Below, one piece after another: positions 17,116-25,881 of a stretch of 64,000 nt of DNA. The notes beneath the pieces were generated by a model that was not told where the DNA came from, did not search any database, and saw only the letters and a list, made by a program, of their open reading frames with translations. Numbering within the stretch: position 1 is the first letter of the stretch; each line of letters starts with the position of its first letter. The position numbers and the translations under genes were made by a program. Origin of the DNA: Candidatus Fermentibacteraceae bacterium. Lineage in GTDB: Bacteria > Fermentibacterota > Fermentibacteria > Fermentibacterales > JCC-6. The stretch covers positions 124,001 to 188,000 of the forward strand of contig JADGDO010000003.1 of NCBI GenBank assembly GCA_016744855.1, read 5' to 3'.

Positions 17116-17147
17116 AAAGGGGAGTCGGGAAACCGACTCCCCTTTTT
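17116..17147 (+). terminator. Strong rho-independent terminator
   Basis: A perfect 13-bp stem, AAAGGGGAGTCGG pairing CCGACTCCCCTTT across a GAAA tetraloop, ends in a T run. It begins 18 nt after the secreted-protein stop codon. Confidence 0.92.
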
Positions 17148-17278
17148 GCTTTGTTAAGTATTTCGCTCCTCCGAAATTTCTTTGTTCGCATAGCAATGCT
17201 TTGCACACGTGAGCTTCTTTGCAAAACTGTTACATTACAGCAAGCGCAGAATTCAAGTAAAAACATCGAGGAAAGGCT

Positions 17279-18319
17279 ATGATGACTGAGATCGAAGCAT
17301 TTAGGCATATCAGATCGGAAGGATTCCTTCCCCGGCGCATCAGAAGAATACCTGAGGGTGCAAATCACTTCATTTTTGATGTAACTATGGATGATGGGAA
17401 GCAGTTGATTGCAAGGTTCGATTCCGGAAGACAGCAGAAAACTGACAGCCTTTTCGGAGGGTTGCTCAGCAGGCAGAGAGAACAGGCAAACATGCTTGCA
17501 GTCCGCTCAGTGGGATTGCCCGCCCCCGCCGTTTTCCACTCCTCAGAAGAGTTTCTACTGGTTGAAAAAATGCCTGGTGTTCTATGGAATGAATATCTGA
17601 TGGCAAACAACCATTCGATGGAAAGCTACCTGCTAAGCTTGGTTTGTCTCGGAAAATCCATAGCCCGGCTTCAGACTTCCACTGCAAAGCTCTCTTTCGG
17701 TGACGCTGAGGGTCACTTGATTACAGGTAGGCAAAGACAAACATTCAATGACAGAATGGTAGACATATTCAACCAACGTCTTCAAAAAACTATTGATCGA
17801 TTCAGCACTCGCGAAACGCACCTGATTAAAGAGTTTTTCAGTAAGAGTATCAAAACACAAAAAGATTACAATTCCACGGCAATGCTGGTAATGACAGATA
17901 TGCATCCGATGAATTTTCTTGTTGGTAAGAATGGTCAACCAACAGGGTTTTTCGACTTGGAGGCTTGTCAGTATGCACACCCTGCACTGGAAATGTACGG
18001 TATCAGACTGTTTCTGCTTAACTACTATGGCAATGTCCCGGCGGCTGAAGATGCCTTCTACGAGGGTTATCACGCAGCCGGTGGCACATACAATCCCGAA
18101 CTCCCTGAAAACATTGCTTTGGAAAGTACTCTGGGTATCATGAGACTTCTGGAGTTGGCCTGTTCTTACAGCGGAGTACTTGATGGAATTAGAGACACCT
18201 GGAGTGACCGCTTTAAGCAACTGCTGTTCGAGAGTATCGAGGAAAATAAAATGAAGTGGTGCAGGGCTGCCGGTATTCTCAGTGAAAAGACCCGGCAACC
18301 CAATAAGGCAACTCTATAA
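17279..18319 (+). CDS. Aminoglycoside-phosphotransferase-fold kinase
   Basis: A 346-residue kinase-like protein of the APH/choline-kinase fold. The ATP-binding N-lobe is followed by FLLVEKMPG (hinge), the catalytic loop VMTDMHPMNFLVG (the usual HGDxxxxN appears as TDMHPMN, keeping the catalytic Asp and Asn) and FFDLEACQYAHPALE for the metal-binding Asp. Such proteins phosphorylate small hydroxylated metabolites, and true antibiotic resistance is unlikely to be the role. It starts with ATGATG after GAGGAAAGG and overlaps the convergent Rpe-like gene by 6 nt at the 3' end. Confidence 0.85.
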   Translation: MMTEIEAFRHIRSEGFLPRRIRRIPEGANHFIFDVTMDDGKQLIARFDSGRQQKTDSLFGGLLSRQREQANMLAVRSVGLPAPAVFHSSEEFLLVEKMPGVLWNEYLMANNHSMESYLLSLVCLGKSIARLQTSTAKLSFGDAEGHLITGRQRQTFNDRMVDIFNQRLQKTIDRFSTRETHLIKEFFSKSIKTQKDYNSTAMLVMTDMHPMNFLVGKNGQPTGFFDLEACQYAHPALEMYGIRLFLLNYYGNVPAAEDAFYEGYHAAGGTYNPELPENIALESTLGIMRLLELACSYSGVLDGIRDTWSDRFKQLLFESIEENKMKWCRAAGILSEKTRQPNKATL

Positions 18320-19018
18320 TTTGAATCCTGAAGCGTTGTCTAGAGCATTTCGAATCTCTTTAACACCAGCGCTGATTCCCTTTTCGTGCTGGAATATCCG
18401 CCTAGAATTAACAACAACGTCAGCGCCTGCTTCTATCAATTCTGCAACATTCTCTGCCCTGATGCCGCCATCAACACACAACTCACACTTTGGATTACGG
18501 CTATCGATCAATTCTCTGGCTTTTCGTATCATAGGCAACTGAGATCTTCTCCACGACCAATAACTATCCCTAACCCCGTGTACGACAATATGCAACCTGT
18601 CGATTTCGTATACAGCTTCCTCGACGAAAACCAGCGGAGTAAAACAACTAAGAGTAAGGCCGAATTTCATTTCATGCTTAAATGTTCTTGCCATCAGATA
18701 TGCAAGTGGTGCTCCCATGTGGTATTCCGAAGGAAGAATGAGCATGTCTGCCCCCGCATCAGCTACATCATCTACAAAGTTGTAATCGCAGAACTGCAGG
18801 TAAGCGTGACACTCAATAGGTAGCTTTGTGTGTTTTCTAATCCCTCTGATAACCTGAGGTCCACCCATAAGCTGACAGTCCTTCATGTCAAACATGTCAC
18901 ATGCATCTGCGTGTATGTAATCTGCTCCGGCTGTGTCGGCTTCAGTAACCTGCTCAGCCAATCTACCGTAGTCTGCAAAGGCAAGACCTGCTGCAATTTT
19001 TACTCTTTTCCCATTCAT
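18314..19018 (-). CDS. Ribulose-phosphate 3-epimerase-like TIM barrel
   Basis: A 234-residue protein of the Rpe family. It keeps a metal/catalytic-like set: YIHADACDMF (H and D), CHAYLQF (H), HGVRDSYW and LCVDGGIRAENV (D), ending in the phosphate-binding ADVVVNSRRIF. Several positions differ from housekeeping Rpe (HADACDMF instead of HVDVMDG), so the substrate may be a different phosphosugar. I chose the ATG at 19018 because AGGAG lies 4-5 nt upstream; earlier in-frame starts lack a Shine-Dalgarno sequence. Confidence 0.8.
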   Translation of the reverse strand: MNGKRVKIAAGLAFADYGRLAEQVTEADTAGADYIHADACDMFDMKDCQLMGGPQVIRGIRKHTKLPIECHAYLQFCDYNFVDDVADAGADMLILPSEYHMGAPLAYLMARTFKHEMKFGLTLSCFTPLVFVEEAVYEIDRLHIVVHGVRDSYWSWRRSQLPMIRKARELIDSRNPKCELCVDGGIRAENVAELIEAGADVVVNSRRIFQHEKGISAGVKEIRNALDNASGFKL

Positions 19019-19141
19019 ATCACTCCTCTTCATCAAGATAAATTTCCAGGTACTGAACTGTTGCCTGCCTCAGAGGACGACAGGTTTTCTTACTTAGGGA
19101 AGTATAGTAAAAATGGAAAGTAGCTCTTGCATCGATAACTG

Positions 19142-19172
19142 AAAAAAAGGGGCCACGATTTAACGTGGCCCC
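19142..19172 (-). terminator. Rho-independent terminator of the DUF4097 gene
   Basis: On the minus strand GGGGCCACG and CGTGGCCCC form a perfect 9-bp stem with a 6-nt loop followed by seven T. It lies 22 nt after the end of the DUF4097 gene. Confidence 0.9.
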
Positions 19173-19194
19173 ATGACTGATTCAGGGGGTTCGT

Positions 19195-19974
19195 TCAGTC
19201 ATTAACTTCTATGTCACCTGATACCGTAGAGATTTCAATAGTATGCTCTCCGCTTCCGAAAGATGCAAAAGCTCCGACTATTTCCTCTTCAATGCGGGCA
19301 TCAAAACTGTCAGAAACATCAATGTCACCATTCAAAGTTTCGATTTCAACAACAACAGCAGCATCAAGATCGACAACAATCTTACCGTTTACACCGGAAA
19401 GAATAAGGTCGTTGCTCAGCTCAGAAACTGTACAGGTGATATCTCCATTTACAATATTGATTTCATCGAGCTCGGGAATTCCTGAAGTTATAACGGACCC
19501 GTTAACAAGTTCAATAATTGTAGCTCCATCAAAATCACTGGCTTCAATATCGCCATTCACGAGTTCAATTATTGAAGTGCCCTCTGCGGATGATATTGTT
19601 ATATCTCCGTTTACATTCTGAAGAACATAATCGAGCGCAAGGTTCTTGGGGACTTTTACCTCGAATACAACTTCACCGCTGTTATTGTCATCCCAGTCTG
19701 TATCGTATTCAACCTCACATGCAATACCATCTGCAAGATCGCAAACAACATCAATTGCATCCATTTCTTCCTGATCGTCGCAGGTAATGACGTAGATAAC
19801 TTCAACCTCATCCGAATCCCAACCTTCAACAGAAATGTTTCCATTGATGTTACTGATACTAACAAGTTCATCGGCAGAAAGATTAGCAGATATTGTCTCT
19901 TCACGCACAACATCTTCACCAAGAGCAGATCCGGCAGCCAAACAGACAGTCAAAACAACAAGCATGATTTTCAT
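19195..19974 (-). CDS. Secreted DUF4097-type beta-helix protein
   Basis: A 259-residue exported protein. The signal peptide MKIMLVVLTVCLAAGSALG is followed by an acidic beta-repeat protein. Recurrent N-G-[DNK]-I units (INGNISV, VNGDITI, VNGDIEA, VNGSVIT, VNGDITC, VNGKIVV, LNGDIDV, VSGDIEV) are the signature of the DUF4097/putative auto-transporter adhesin head fold. Two Cys pairs lie in the first third. It has its own strong promoter and terminator, so it is a monocistronic surface or periplasmic protein of unknown ligand. Confidence 0.88.
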   Translation of the reverse strand: MKIMLVVLTVCLAAGSALGEDVVREETISANLSADELVSISNINGNISVEGWDSDEVEVIYVITCDDQEEMDAIDVVCDLADGIACEVEYDTDWDDNNSGEVVFEVKVPKNLALDYVLQNVNGDITISSAEGTSIIELVNGDIEASDFDGATIIELVNGSVITSGIPELDEINIVNGDITCTVSELSNDLILSGVNGKIVVDLDAAVVVEIETLNGDIDVSDSFDARIEEEIVGAFASFGSGEHTIEISTVSGDIEVND

Positions 19975-20011
19975 GAGAGCTCCTTTCGGGGATTGTGGTC
20001 TTTCGCAGCAA

Positions 20012-20040
20012 GATATAAGGGGAGCTTTCTATATTGTCAA
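20012..20040 (-). promoter_or_regulatory. Sigma-70-type promoter of the DUF4097 gene
   Basis: On the minus strand TTGACA (20040-20035) and TATATC (20017-20012) are separated by 17 nt. The start codon follows about 37 nt downstream, with GAAAGGAGCTC as ribosome binding site. Confidence 0.7.
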
Positions 20041-20097
20041 ATTTAACTTGACATTTTAACCTAATGCTTTATACTATTTGATTGTTCTATTGTTTTT

Positions 20098-21267
20098 TTA
20101 GTCCTTCGGCTGCCCCTCTTCTTTCTTAGCTTCCGTATAAAGCAAAGCATGACAATCTTTTAGAAGATCCATTATGCTTAAGCGCTGAGGGCAGAGCTCG
20201 ACGCATTTACCGCAGAGAGTGCACTTTGCAGCATTGCTATCTTCCCCTAGAAACCCATACATAGCTTTAGCCGTACGCAAGTCATCGTAGATTTCTGCGG
20301 TATTGAAGTAATCGAAAACAAAAGGAATTGCCACTCCCTCTGGGCAAGGCAGGCAGTACCTGCAATCAGTACAGCCAATTGAAGCCTTGGATTCATAGGC
20401 TTCCTTTGCTCTTGAAATAGCTTTGTGTTCAGAAGGTGTCATTCCCCCGACAGAGCATTCATCGACAGTTTTTAAATTTTGCTGCAATTGCTGAAGATTA
20501 CTCATCCCGCTAAGAACCAGCGAGATTTCTTTCTGATCCCAGAGCCAGTGCAGAGCCCATTCCACCGCAGATCTATTCGGAGCCACTGAAGAGAATATCT
20601 GCTTAACATCCTTTGGGGGCTCTTTAGCGAGCTGGCCTCCCCTCATTGGTTCCATAGCTATAACAGCAAGACCTTTATCAGCTGCGTATTTTACTCCCCG
20701 GATACCTGCTTCTCTGTCTGCATCCATATAGTTGTGTTGAACCATGCAGAGTGTCCAATTATCGTAATCATCAATTATCTGCTTGAAGAGAGGGAATTTG
20801 TCGTGGAATGAAAAACCGATATTACCAATCACCCCGTCTGCCATCTTTCTTTCTGCCCAGTCGAGGTAACGGAACTTTTTCATCTTATCCCACCAATCCC
20901 TCTGAAGGGCATGAAGAAGATAGAAATCGATGTGTTCGATATTAAGTCTCTGCATCTGCTCATCAAAAAACCTGTCAAGATCTTCCGGTTTCTCGACAAG
21001 CCAGCAGGGCATCTTAGTTGCGATTCGCACTTTTTCTCTGTAGCCGTCTGCAAGCGCTTTCCCAAGAAATCCCTCACTGTTTTCCCGGTGGTAGTTCCAA
21101 GCTGTATCAAGATAATTAATCCCATTATCAATTGCATGGCGTACAAGCTCAACAGCTTCTTTTTCAATGATCGCCGAGTAATCCTTGTCTTTTACCGGGA
21201 GACGCATAATTCCGAATCCCAAAGCAGAAGCACTCCAGTCAAGTTTCCCAAATTTCTTGTATTTCAC
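20098..21267 (-). CDS. Aldo/keto reductase with C-terminal 4Fe-4S ferredoxin domain
   Basis: A 389-residue protein. Residues 1-280 are an aldo/keto reductase barrel with the catalytic tetrad visible as D (NYLDTAWNYH), Y (same segment), K (VRIATKMP) and H (FYLLHALQ). The C-terminus carries CTDCRYCLPCPEGVAIP and CTLCGKCVELCPQ, two cysteine clusters of the ferredoxin-fused AKR subfamily common in anaerobes. The start is GTG preceded by GGGAGGAAGCA. It follows the flavoprotein gene by 64 nt, consistent with a small redox operon. Substrate unknown. Confidence 0.93.
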   Translation of the reverse strand: MKYKKFGKLDWSASALGFGIMRLPVKDKDYSAIIEKEAVELVRHAIDNGINYLDTAWNYHRENSEGFLGKALADGYREKVRIATKMPCWLVEKPEDLDRFFDEQMQRLNIEHIDFYLLHALQRDWWDKMKKFRYLDWAERKMADGVIGNIGFSFHDKFPLFKQIIDDYDNWTLCMVQHNYMDADREAGIRGVKYAADKGLAVIAMEPMRGGQLAKEPPKDVKQIFSSVAPNRSAVEWALHWLWDQKEISLVLSGMSNLQQLQQNLKTVDECSVGGMTPSEHKAISRAKEAYESKASIGCTDCRYCLPCPEGVAIPFVFDYFNTAEIYDDLRTAKAMYGFLGEDSNAAKCTLCGKCVELCPQRLSIMDLLKDCHALLYTEAKKEEGQPKD

Positions 21268-21331
21268 TGCTTCCTCCCGGTTTAGATTTTGATAAGTACT
21301 CTATTGATATGCCAATTCAAAGCACTGAAAA

Positions 21332-21910
21332 TTAGCTTTTCTTCAGTTTCTCCATAAGCCACAACATGTTTTCAGCAAGGTTAGACAAAGTCTTCATGGC
21401 CTCAGCATCTTCAGCTACCTCACCTGGCTTCAATCCATATCCCACCGTCCAGTATCCACTTCCTGGAATAATCATCTGATTCAGATGAAACAGGTTATTT
21501 ATCGCATGGAAAGCCTCGACACTTCCAGCACGCCTAACCGCAACTACAGCAGCGCCAATTTTTCTTTTAAATATTCCATTGTTTACCATCCCAACAAGAC
21601 CCACCCTGTCAATAAGAGCCTTAACTTCAGTGGTAACATTCCCGAAATATGTTGGTGAACCAATTACTACCGAGTCACTTTCAAGGATTTTCTCAATGAT
21701 ATCATTCACAGGATCAGCTTTAATAATGCAGCGTTTGTCGGTGTTTTTCGCACACATAAGACAGGCAGCGCATCCTTTAACGGTCTTGCCACCCAACTGA
21801 TAAATCTCAACCTCTACTCCGGAGCTTTCAAGCTTCTCTCTGAGGACATTGAGCATGTAAAAAGTATTTCCATTTTCTCGCGGACTACCGTTAATAAGCA
21901 AAGTTTTCAT
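21332..21910 (-). CDS. NAD(P)H-dependent FMN reductase/iron-sulfur flavoprotein family
   Basis: A 192-residue flavodoxin-fold protein. LINGSPRENGNT is the FMN phosphate loop, SPTYFGNVTTEVKALIDR the second FMN contact, and GCAACLMCAKNTDKRC supplies a compact cysteine set as in Methanosarcina-type iron-sulfur flavoproteins. It probably shuttles electrons in the same operon as the ferredoxin-type aldo/keto reductase downstream. Its ATG overlaps the stop of the upstream gene (4 nt). Confidence 0.9.
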   Translation of the reverse strand: MKTLLINGSPRENGNTFYMLNVLREKLESSGVEVEIYQLGGKTVKGCAACLMCAKNTDKRCIIKADPVNDIIEKILESDSVVIGSPTYFGNVTTEVKALIDRVGLVGMVNNGIFKRKIGAAVVAVRRAGSVEAFHAINNLFHLNQMIIPGSGYWTVGYGLKPGEVAEDAEAMKTLSNLAENMLWLMEKLKKS

Positions 21911-22830
21911 TTCTGTTTCCCTTCAGACAAGGAGAGAAAAAGGTCTCTGATCAAAGTGAGTGCATCTTTCTCGTGTTGCTCTGCTTCCAGAAGCATCCCT
22001 ATTTTTTTTCCTCTATCGGTAAGTTCTTTGTCGGAAACCTTCTGCAACAGTCCTGCTGTAAGATCAAGCAGATCCTGTAACTTTAATGCAACTACAGCAC
22101 TAGACGGGAATTGAACAGCAATTTCACCGAAGAAAAGAGCACCCTGTTTCCGGCACTCTGACCAAACGGTTCCGTTCCACCAATTCCCATATTCTGCTCC
22201 ATAACCATTCTCTATTCCCTTAATCCATACACCGTATGCATCTATACCGCAGGTGTAAGGTGAGACCGTGTGTTTGCAGGGACTCTCGTTCAATTCCATT
22301 GCAAACTGCAAACTCTGTAGAACCGAATCAATCGGGTTGGAAATCGCAATCTTCTCAAAACTGTAAAAGCAAGAGTGTACTTCATCTTTCCACTCATCCC
22401 AGCTGCCAAAGGAAAGATGTGAAGGAGGATAATCGAGTGCCCAGGGTTGAGAACAAATAAAACCTGTACTATCAAATCCTGTAATTAGCTGGTAATCAAG
22501 GTTTACTACACAGCAAGGGTTCCCTTTTTCAAGCTCCTGTTTGATGGTGTTTTCAAGAGATGTTTTTTCTTCCAGGGTACTATCTACAGAAAAGAAGCCG
22601 TGTTTCTTCATCTCCACCCCACAGTTACCAAGAAGCTTGATAAATGAATCTGTATTCCAGCAGTAAGGACCACTCGGACAGATCGCTTCATGGATATTCA
22701 GCATGAAAGCATGCCCGGATCTTCCATACAGGGAAGGTGTGCTCAGATCAATTCCCATGTAATCTGTAACACCTCTGATAACGCCCATTAAAGAGGTATT
22801 GAAAGGGGCCTGTTTAATCTCAATATTCAT
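21907..22830 (-). CDS. Uncharacterised protein with papain/BtrH-like fold features
   Basis: A 307-residue soluble protein. Its N-terminal half has LYGRSGHAFMLNIHEAICPSGPYCW, KGNPCCVVNLDYQLITGFD and CSQPW. This H/C/D distribution recalls the BtrH-N/C39-like cysteine peptidase or acyltransferase fold, but I am not certain. The C-terminal part is helical and includes YGNWWNGTVW. I placed the start at the ATG at 22830, preceded by AAGGAGGG; the longer frame lacks a site. It is coupled to the flavoprotein gene and lies 66 nt after the CotH-like gene. Confidence 0.72.
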   Translation of the reverse strand: MNIEIKQAPFNTSLMGVIRGVTDYMGIDLSTPSLYGRSGHAFMLNIHEAICPSGPYCWNTDSFIKLLGNCGVEMKKHGFFSVDSTLEEKTSLENTIKQELEKGNPCCVVNLDYQLITGFDSTGFICSQPWALDYPPSHLSFGSWDEWKDEVHSCFYSFEKIAISNPIDSVLQSLQFAMELNESPCKHTVSPYTCGIDAYGVWIKGIENGYGAEYGNWWNGTVWSECRKQGALFFGEIAVQFPSSAVVALKLQDLLDLTAGLLQKVSDKELTDRGKKIGMLLEAEQHEKDALTLIRDLFLSLSEGKQK

Positions 22831-22896
22831 AGTGATCCCTCCTTGTTCTGCATGCGACATCTCGGGTCCGCCACAATCAACCAGCACTCTTAGGAG

Positions 22897-25359
22897 TTAT
22901 TCACCAGCAAGTACTGTAAGAGTAACAGAATCCGAACCTGTTGAAGATCTTAAGTATACAAAATATATCCCAGATGAAAGTGTGCTGGAAAAGTCAGCAC
23001 TAAACACACCGGAAATTGTTTCCTGAAGGTCGAGATTGGAAACTACCCTTCCAGAAAGGTCAAAAAGAACAGCCTCGAGTACTTCTGAGGAACTCTGATA
23101 TTCAATGGAAAATGTCCCGTTGGAGGGGTTTTCGGAAATAAGTCGTATGTCGGTGTAATTCAGCAAAATGTTCCACCCGGGATTTGGCGTGGAGGGTGTC
23201 CCCGGAGGTGATGTTGGACTCCAGCTCACACAAGTGTGATAGTCTTCTTCTGGTGACTTCAGATAAATGATCCCCGTTTCATCACAGGGCCATGAACTAT
23301 CCCAACCCATGCTGAAAACTTCTGTACCAAGCCGGTTAAAAAGTTTAAGAGAGTCATTGCTCTGGTTCAAAGAAAAGTTCAGATGATGATGAGCTTCAGT
23401 ACCTGAGCCATATTCAATTGGGAGAGGATCTTCAGAGATAAGTAAAAACTGATGCGGTCCCAGGACAGTATTTTCTCTGAACACAGAAATATTCATATCC
23501 GACTCCTTCAGGAACCAACCGGACAGGTCAACCGCTTCATCTCCTGAGTTGTATAATTCGACCCAATCTTCACTGTTACCGACAGACAATTCGCTTGGGA
23601 TTACAGAATGCGAGTTAGTCTGTGTTGAATCACCGATTCCAATGCCATAACGGTGCATTTCGTGCCATGATGGATCATCAAGAATCAGCTCAGTGTTAAC
23701 GGGATAGGGTGAGCCAGCATCACCGAAAATCTGACCGGTGTAGTACTTTCCTGCGAGAAATGCGTTGTTGGTCAGGTAGAAAGTTTCTCCTGCTTCAACA
23801 AGCACAGATTCAGGGAAAAATATTGTTCCAGAGGGAGAACCTATCCTGAAACAACATAGACTCAGATCCTGAGTAAAACCTGCATCATTAGAAACAGGAA
23901 GCACCCAGAGGTTTTCACCGCACCATAAAGGAGATCCGGTTGAAAACAGATCCGGTTCAAGTGCCCCAAGTGCCATTCTGGCCCCGGGAGCAGGAACAGA
24001 AACAATGTTGCAATTCTTGAACGCCCAGGAGGGAAAGAAAACAGGAAGTCTGACCGGCTTGACCCTGGGACCAAAAGCAATTCTCACACTGTACGTACCT
24101 TGAGGTACAAGTCTATTGAACTCATAGATGTCGTCAGCCTGCTCTGGAAGGAAGCAAATTTCCTCCTCACCACCGTCGACAGAAAGGAGAAGAATTACAC
24201 CATGAGGATCTCCCCCTTCGAGAGCGAGACTGAAGTCAAATCGCCCCTGCAGATCAAGCGAAGAGGGTATTTCGTAATCAACAATTGCAGAGACAGTATC
24301 AGCCAGGTAAACTGTCGAAAGAAAAGAAGCCCTTGCTTCAATATCCTCTGCCAGAACTGTGCAGATTGAATCGAATTGAAAGGAACTAAACTCATAAAAT
24401 GGATCCACTGCGAGTTCATCCCGAATATCAAGTCTTATTGAATCGACAACATGCGAAAACTTCGAGCCCATAATTTCAGCAGATCTTTCAATGAGAGAAT
24501 TAAACATCTGAACATTTTCCCATGATTCGAAGAGTGCCCTGGTTGCTCCGAATCTGCTAATGTCATCAAGGCTGTTTTTTATGTACCATTCAGGAATGTA
24601 TTCACCGGGAGAATTACCAAAAGAGGCATCCCTATCCCAGGGGTATACATGCCACTGATCCTGCCAAAGATGCAGATAGAAGTTTTTGATAACCCCATCT
24701 CTGTTCGAAATTGCGGTTTTAACTGCTAGCAGTGCAATAAACTCATCTGTGCAGAGAGAGGATATATCTCCTCTGAAACAGTCCTCAATCAGCTCTAGCA
24801 ACTGCTGTTTATAGGGATCACTATCTATTTTGGGTTCAAAGCTGTGTGTACCGGCAAAGTGGGTATAATGGCATACTAACCTTCCCAGAGTATGGTAACT
24901 CTTAAAAAGAGGACCGTACCCAAAACCGTTTCTCTCCAGAAAACGCCGATCAACTCTTTCAATCTGCTCGTATACCCCATAATTTGTTCCGTTTATAGAG
25001 AGCGTAACAAATTCAGTAAGAGGAGCGGGGTAGCCAAGCTCTCTCGTAAGCAAATGACCAAGAGTATTTCTCATCAGGGATGGGTCAAGGAACTGAGCAT
25101 TCAACAGCAAATGTTCTCCGCATGGAAAAGCTTCACTCTCCTCCAGTCTTATGTGCCATCCCTTTTTCTCCAGATGCACACTTACAGCTCCACGGAAGGA
25201 CAGTGTGCAATCAACAGTAATTGAATCCAGCGTAATGGTTGCTGGAATCTCAGAGTTTTCCTGATAGTGATCATATAGATACTCAAGAGCAGAGGGATCA
25301 ACAGCTACAGAATAGCCCGGTATAGATAATTGCAGTAATAACGAAACTAGAAATACCAT
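22897..25359 (-). CDS. Secreted CotH-kinase-like protein with lamin-tail and type IX-like sorting domains
   Basis: An 820-residue exported protein. The signal peptide is MVFLVSLLLQLSIPGYSVA. Residues about 40-340 resemble CotH protein kinases (SFRGAVSVHLEKKGWHI, LFKSYHT, NRDGVIKNFYLHLW and YPWDRDASFGN, the last with the metal-binding Asp). A lamin-tail-like domain follows (SEDWVELYNSGDEAVDLSGWFL). The last 80 residues (NPSNGTFSIEYQ...FDLSGRVVSNL...SGIYFVYLRS) are a C-terminal sorting domain of type IX secretion. The ATG at 25359 has AGGGG upstream; ATGs at 25401 and 25476 are alternatives, the latter running into the divergent promoter. Confidence 0.87.
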   Translation of the reverse strand: MVFLVSLLLQLSIPGYSVAVDPSALEYLYDHYQENSEIPATITLDSITVDCTLSFRGAVSVHLEKKGWHIRLEESEAFPCGEHLLLNAQFLDPSLMRNTLGHLLTRELGYPAPLTEFVTLSINGTNYGVYEQIERVDRRFLERNGFGYGPLFKSYHTLGRLVCHYTHFAGTHSFEPKIDSDPYKQQLLELIEDCFRGDISSLCTDEFIALLAVKTAISNRDGVIKNFYLHLWQDQWHVYPWDRDASFGNSPGEYIPEWYIKNSLDDISRFGATRALFESWENVQMFNSLIERSAEIMGSKFSHVVDSIRLDIRDELAVDPFYEFSSFQFDSICTVLAEDIEARASFLSTVYLADTVSAIVDYEIPSSLDLQGRFDFSLALEGGDPHGVILLLSVDGGEEEICFLPEQADDIYEFNRLVPQGTYSVRIAFGPRVKPVRLPVFFPSWAFKNCNIVSVPAPGARMALGALEPDLFSTGSPLWCGENLWVLPVSNDAGFTQDLSLCCFRIGSPSGTIFFPESVLVEAGETFYLTNNAFLAGKYYTGQIFGDAGSPYPVNTELILDDPSWHEMHRYGIGIGDSTQTNSHSVIPSELSVGNSEDWVELYNSGDEAVDLSGWFLKESDMNISVFRENTVLGPHQFLLISEDPLPIEYGSGTEAHHHLNFSLNQSNDSLKLFNRLGTEVFSMGWDSSWPCDETGIIYLKSPEEDYHTCVSWSPTSPPGTPSTPNPGWNILLNYTDIRLISENPSNGTFSIEYQSSSEVLEAVLFDLSGRVVSNLDLQETISGVFSADFSSTLSSGIYFVYLRSSTGSDSVTLTVLAGE

Positions 25360-25431
25360 TTTACCCCTGTTGCTAAACAATGGAAGCTGTCTTTGTAACA
25401 TAAATGCAAGAAGAATCAAATCAAAGAAGGG

Positions 25432-25469
25432 TTGACAGCACTGTACTACTGTACTATTACTGTAGTACA
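25432..25469 (+). promoter_or_regulatory. Promoter and operator of the YtrA-type regulator operon
   Basis: TTGACA at 25432-25437 is followed after 17 nt by TATTAC (25455-25460). The -10 region is embedded in an inverted repeat TGTACTAC (25442-25449)-N12-GTAGTACA (25462-25469). YtrA-subfamily GntR regulators typically bind such GTACTA...TAGTAC palindromes, so autorepression is likely. Confidence 0.75.
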
Positions 25470-25491
25470 ATATCACCCGAAAGGAGATTCA

Positions 25492-25881
25492 ATGCTCAAG
25501 ATTAACACAGGTTCAGCAGTACCTGTTTACGAGCAGCTGAAAAGGCAGATAAGGCTGGGGATAGTTTCCGGTGAATACCCTGAAGGTCACAGGATGCCTT
25601 CGATCAGACAGCTAGCAGCACAGCTTACCATCAACCCGAATACTATTGCAAAGGTTTATCGTCAGTTGGAAACCGATGGTTTCCTTAATTCAAGATCGGG
25701 CTCAGGTTTTTTTGTGAAGCTTGAAAAGGAGCACCTTAGCAAAACCAGAAAAGTACTCCTTTCTGAAATAGCAGATGAATTCATATCAAGTGCCGTTCAA
25801 CTCGGCTTCACTCCGGAAGAACTAATTAAGACACTTTCCATAAAGCTTGAGAGGAATCCGAAAAATGATAAAACTAAGTAA
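25492..25881 (+). CDS. GntR-family (YtrA subfamily) transcriptional regulator
   Basis: A 129-residue regulator. The winged helix-turn-helix spans about residues 10-75 (VPVYEQLKRQIRLGIVSG, MPSIRQLAAQLTINPNTIAKVYRQLE, GSGFFV). The short C-terminal tail of about 50 residues is diagnostic of the YtrA subfamily, which controls linked ABC transporters. The ATG at 25492 follows AAAGGAG. The stop overlaps the ATPase gene. A matching palindromic operator covers its promoter. Confidence 0.93.
   Translation: MLKINTGSAVPVYEQLKRQIRLGIVSGEYPEGHRMPSIRQLAAQLTINPNTIAKVYRQLETDGFLNSRSGSGFFVKLEKEHLSKTRKVLLSEIADEFISSAVQLGFTPEELIKTLSIKLERNPKNDKTK

Noticed and set aside
17279-18319. APH fold as an antibiotic-resistance gene
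   Set aside because: The catalytic loop is divergent and there is no mobile or resistance context; a metabolite kinase is more plausible.
19195-19974. Repeated NGDI-type coding units as a CRISPR or DNA repeat array
   Set aside because: The repeats are protein-level beta-helix turns with variable DNA spacing, not identical direct repeats with spacers.
20048-20075. TTGACA-N16-TATACT on the plus strand, pointing into the aldo/keto reductase gene
   Set aside because: It would only make antisense RNA and could be chance in AT-rich sequence; no supporting transcript feature is visible.
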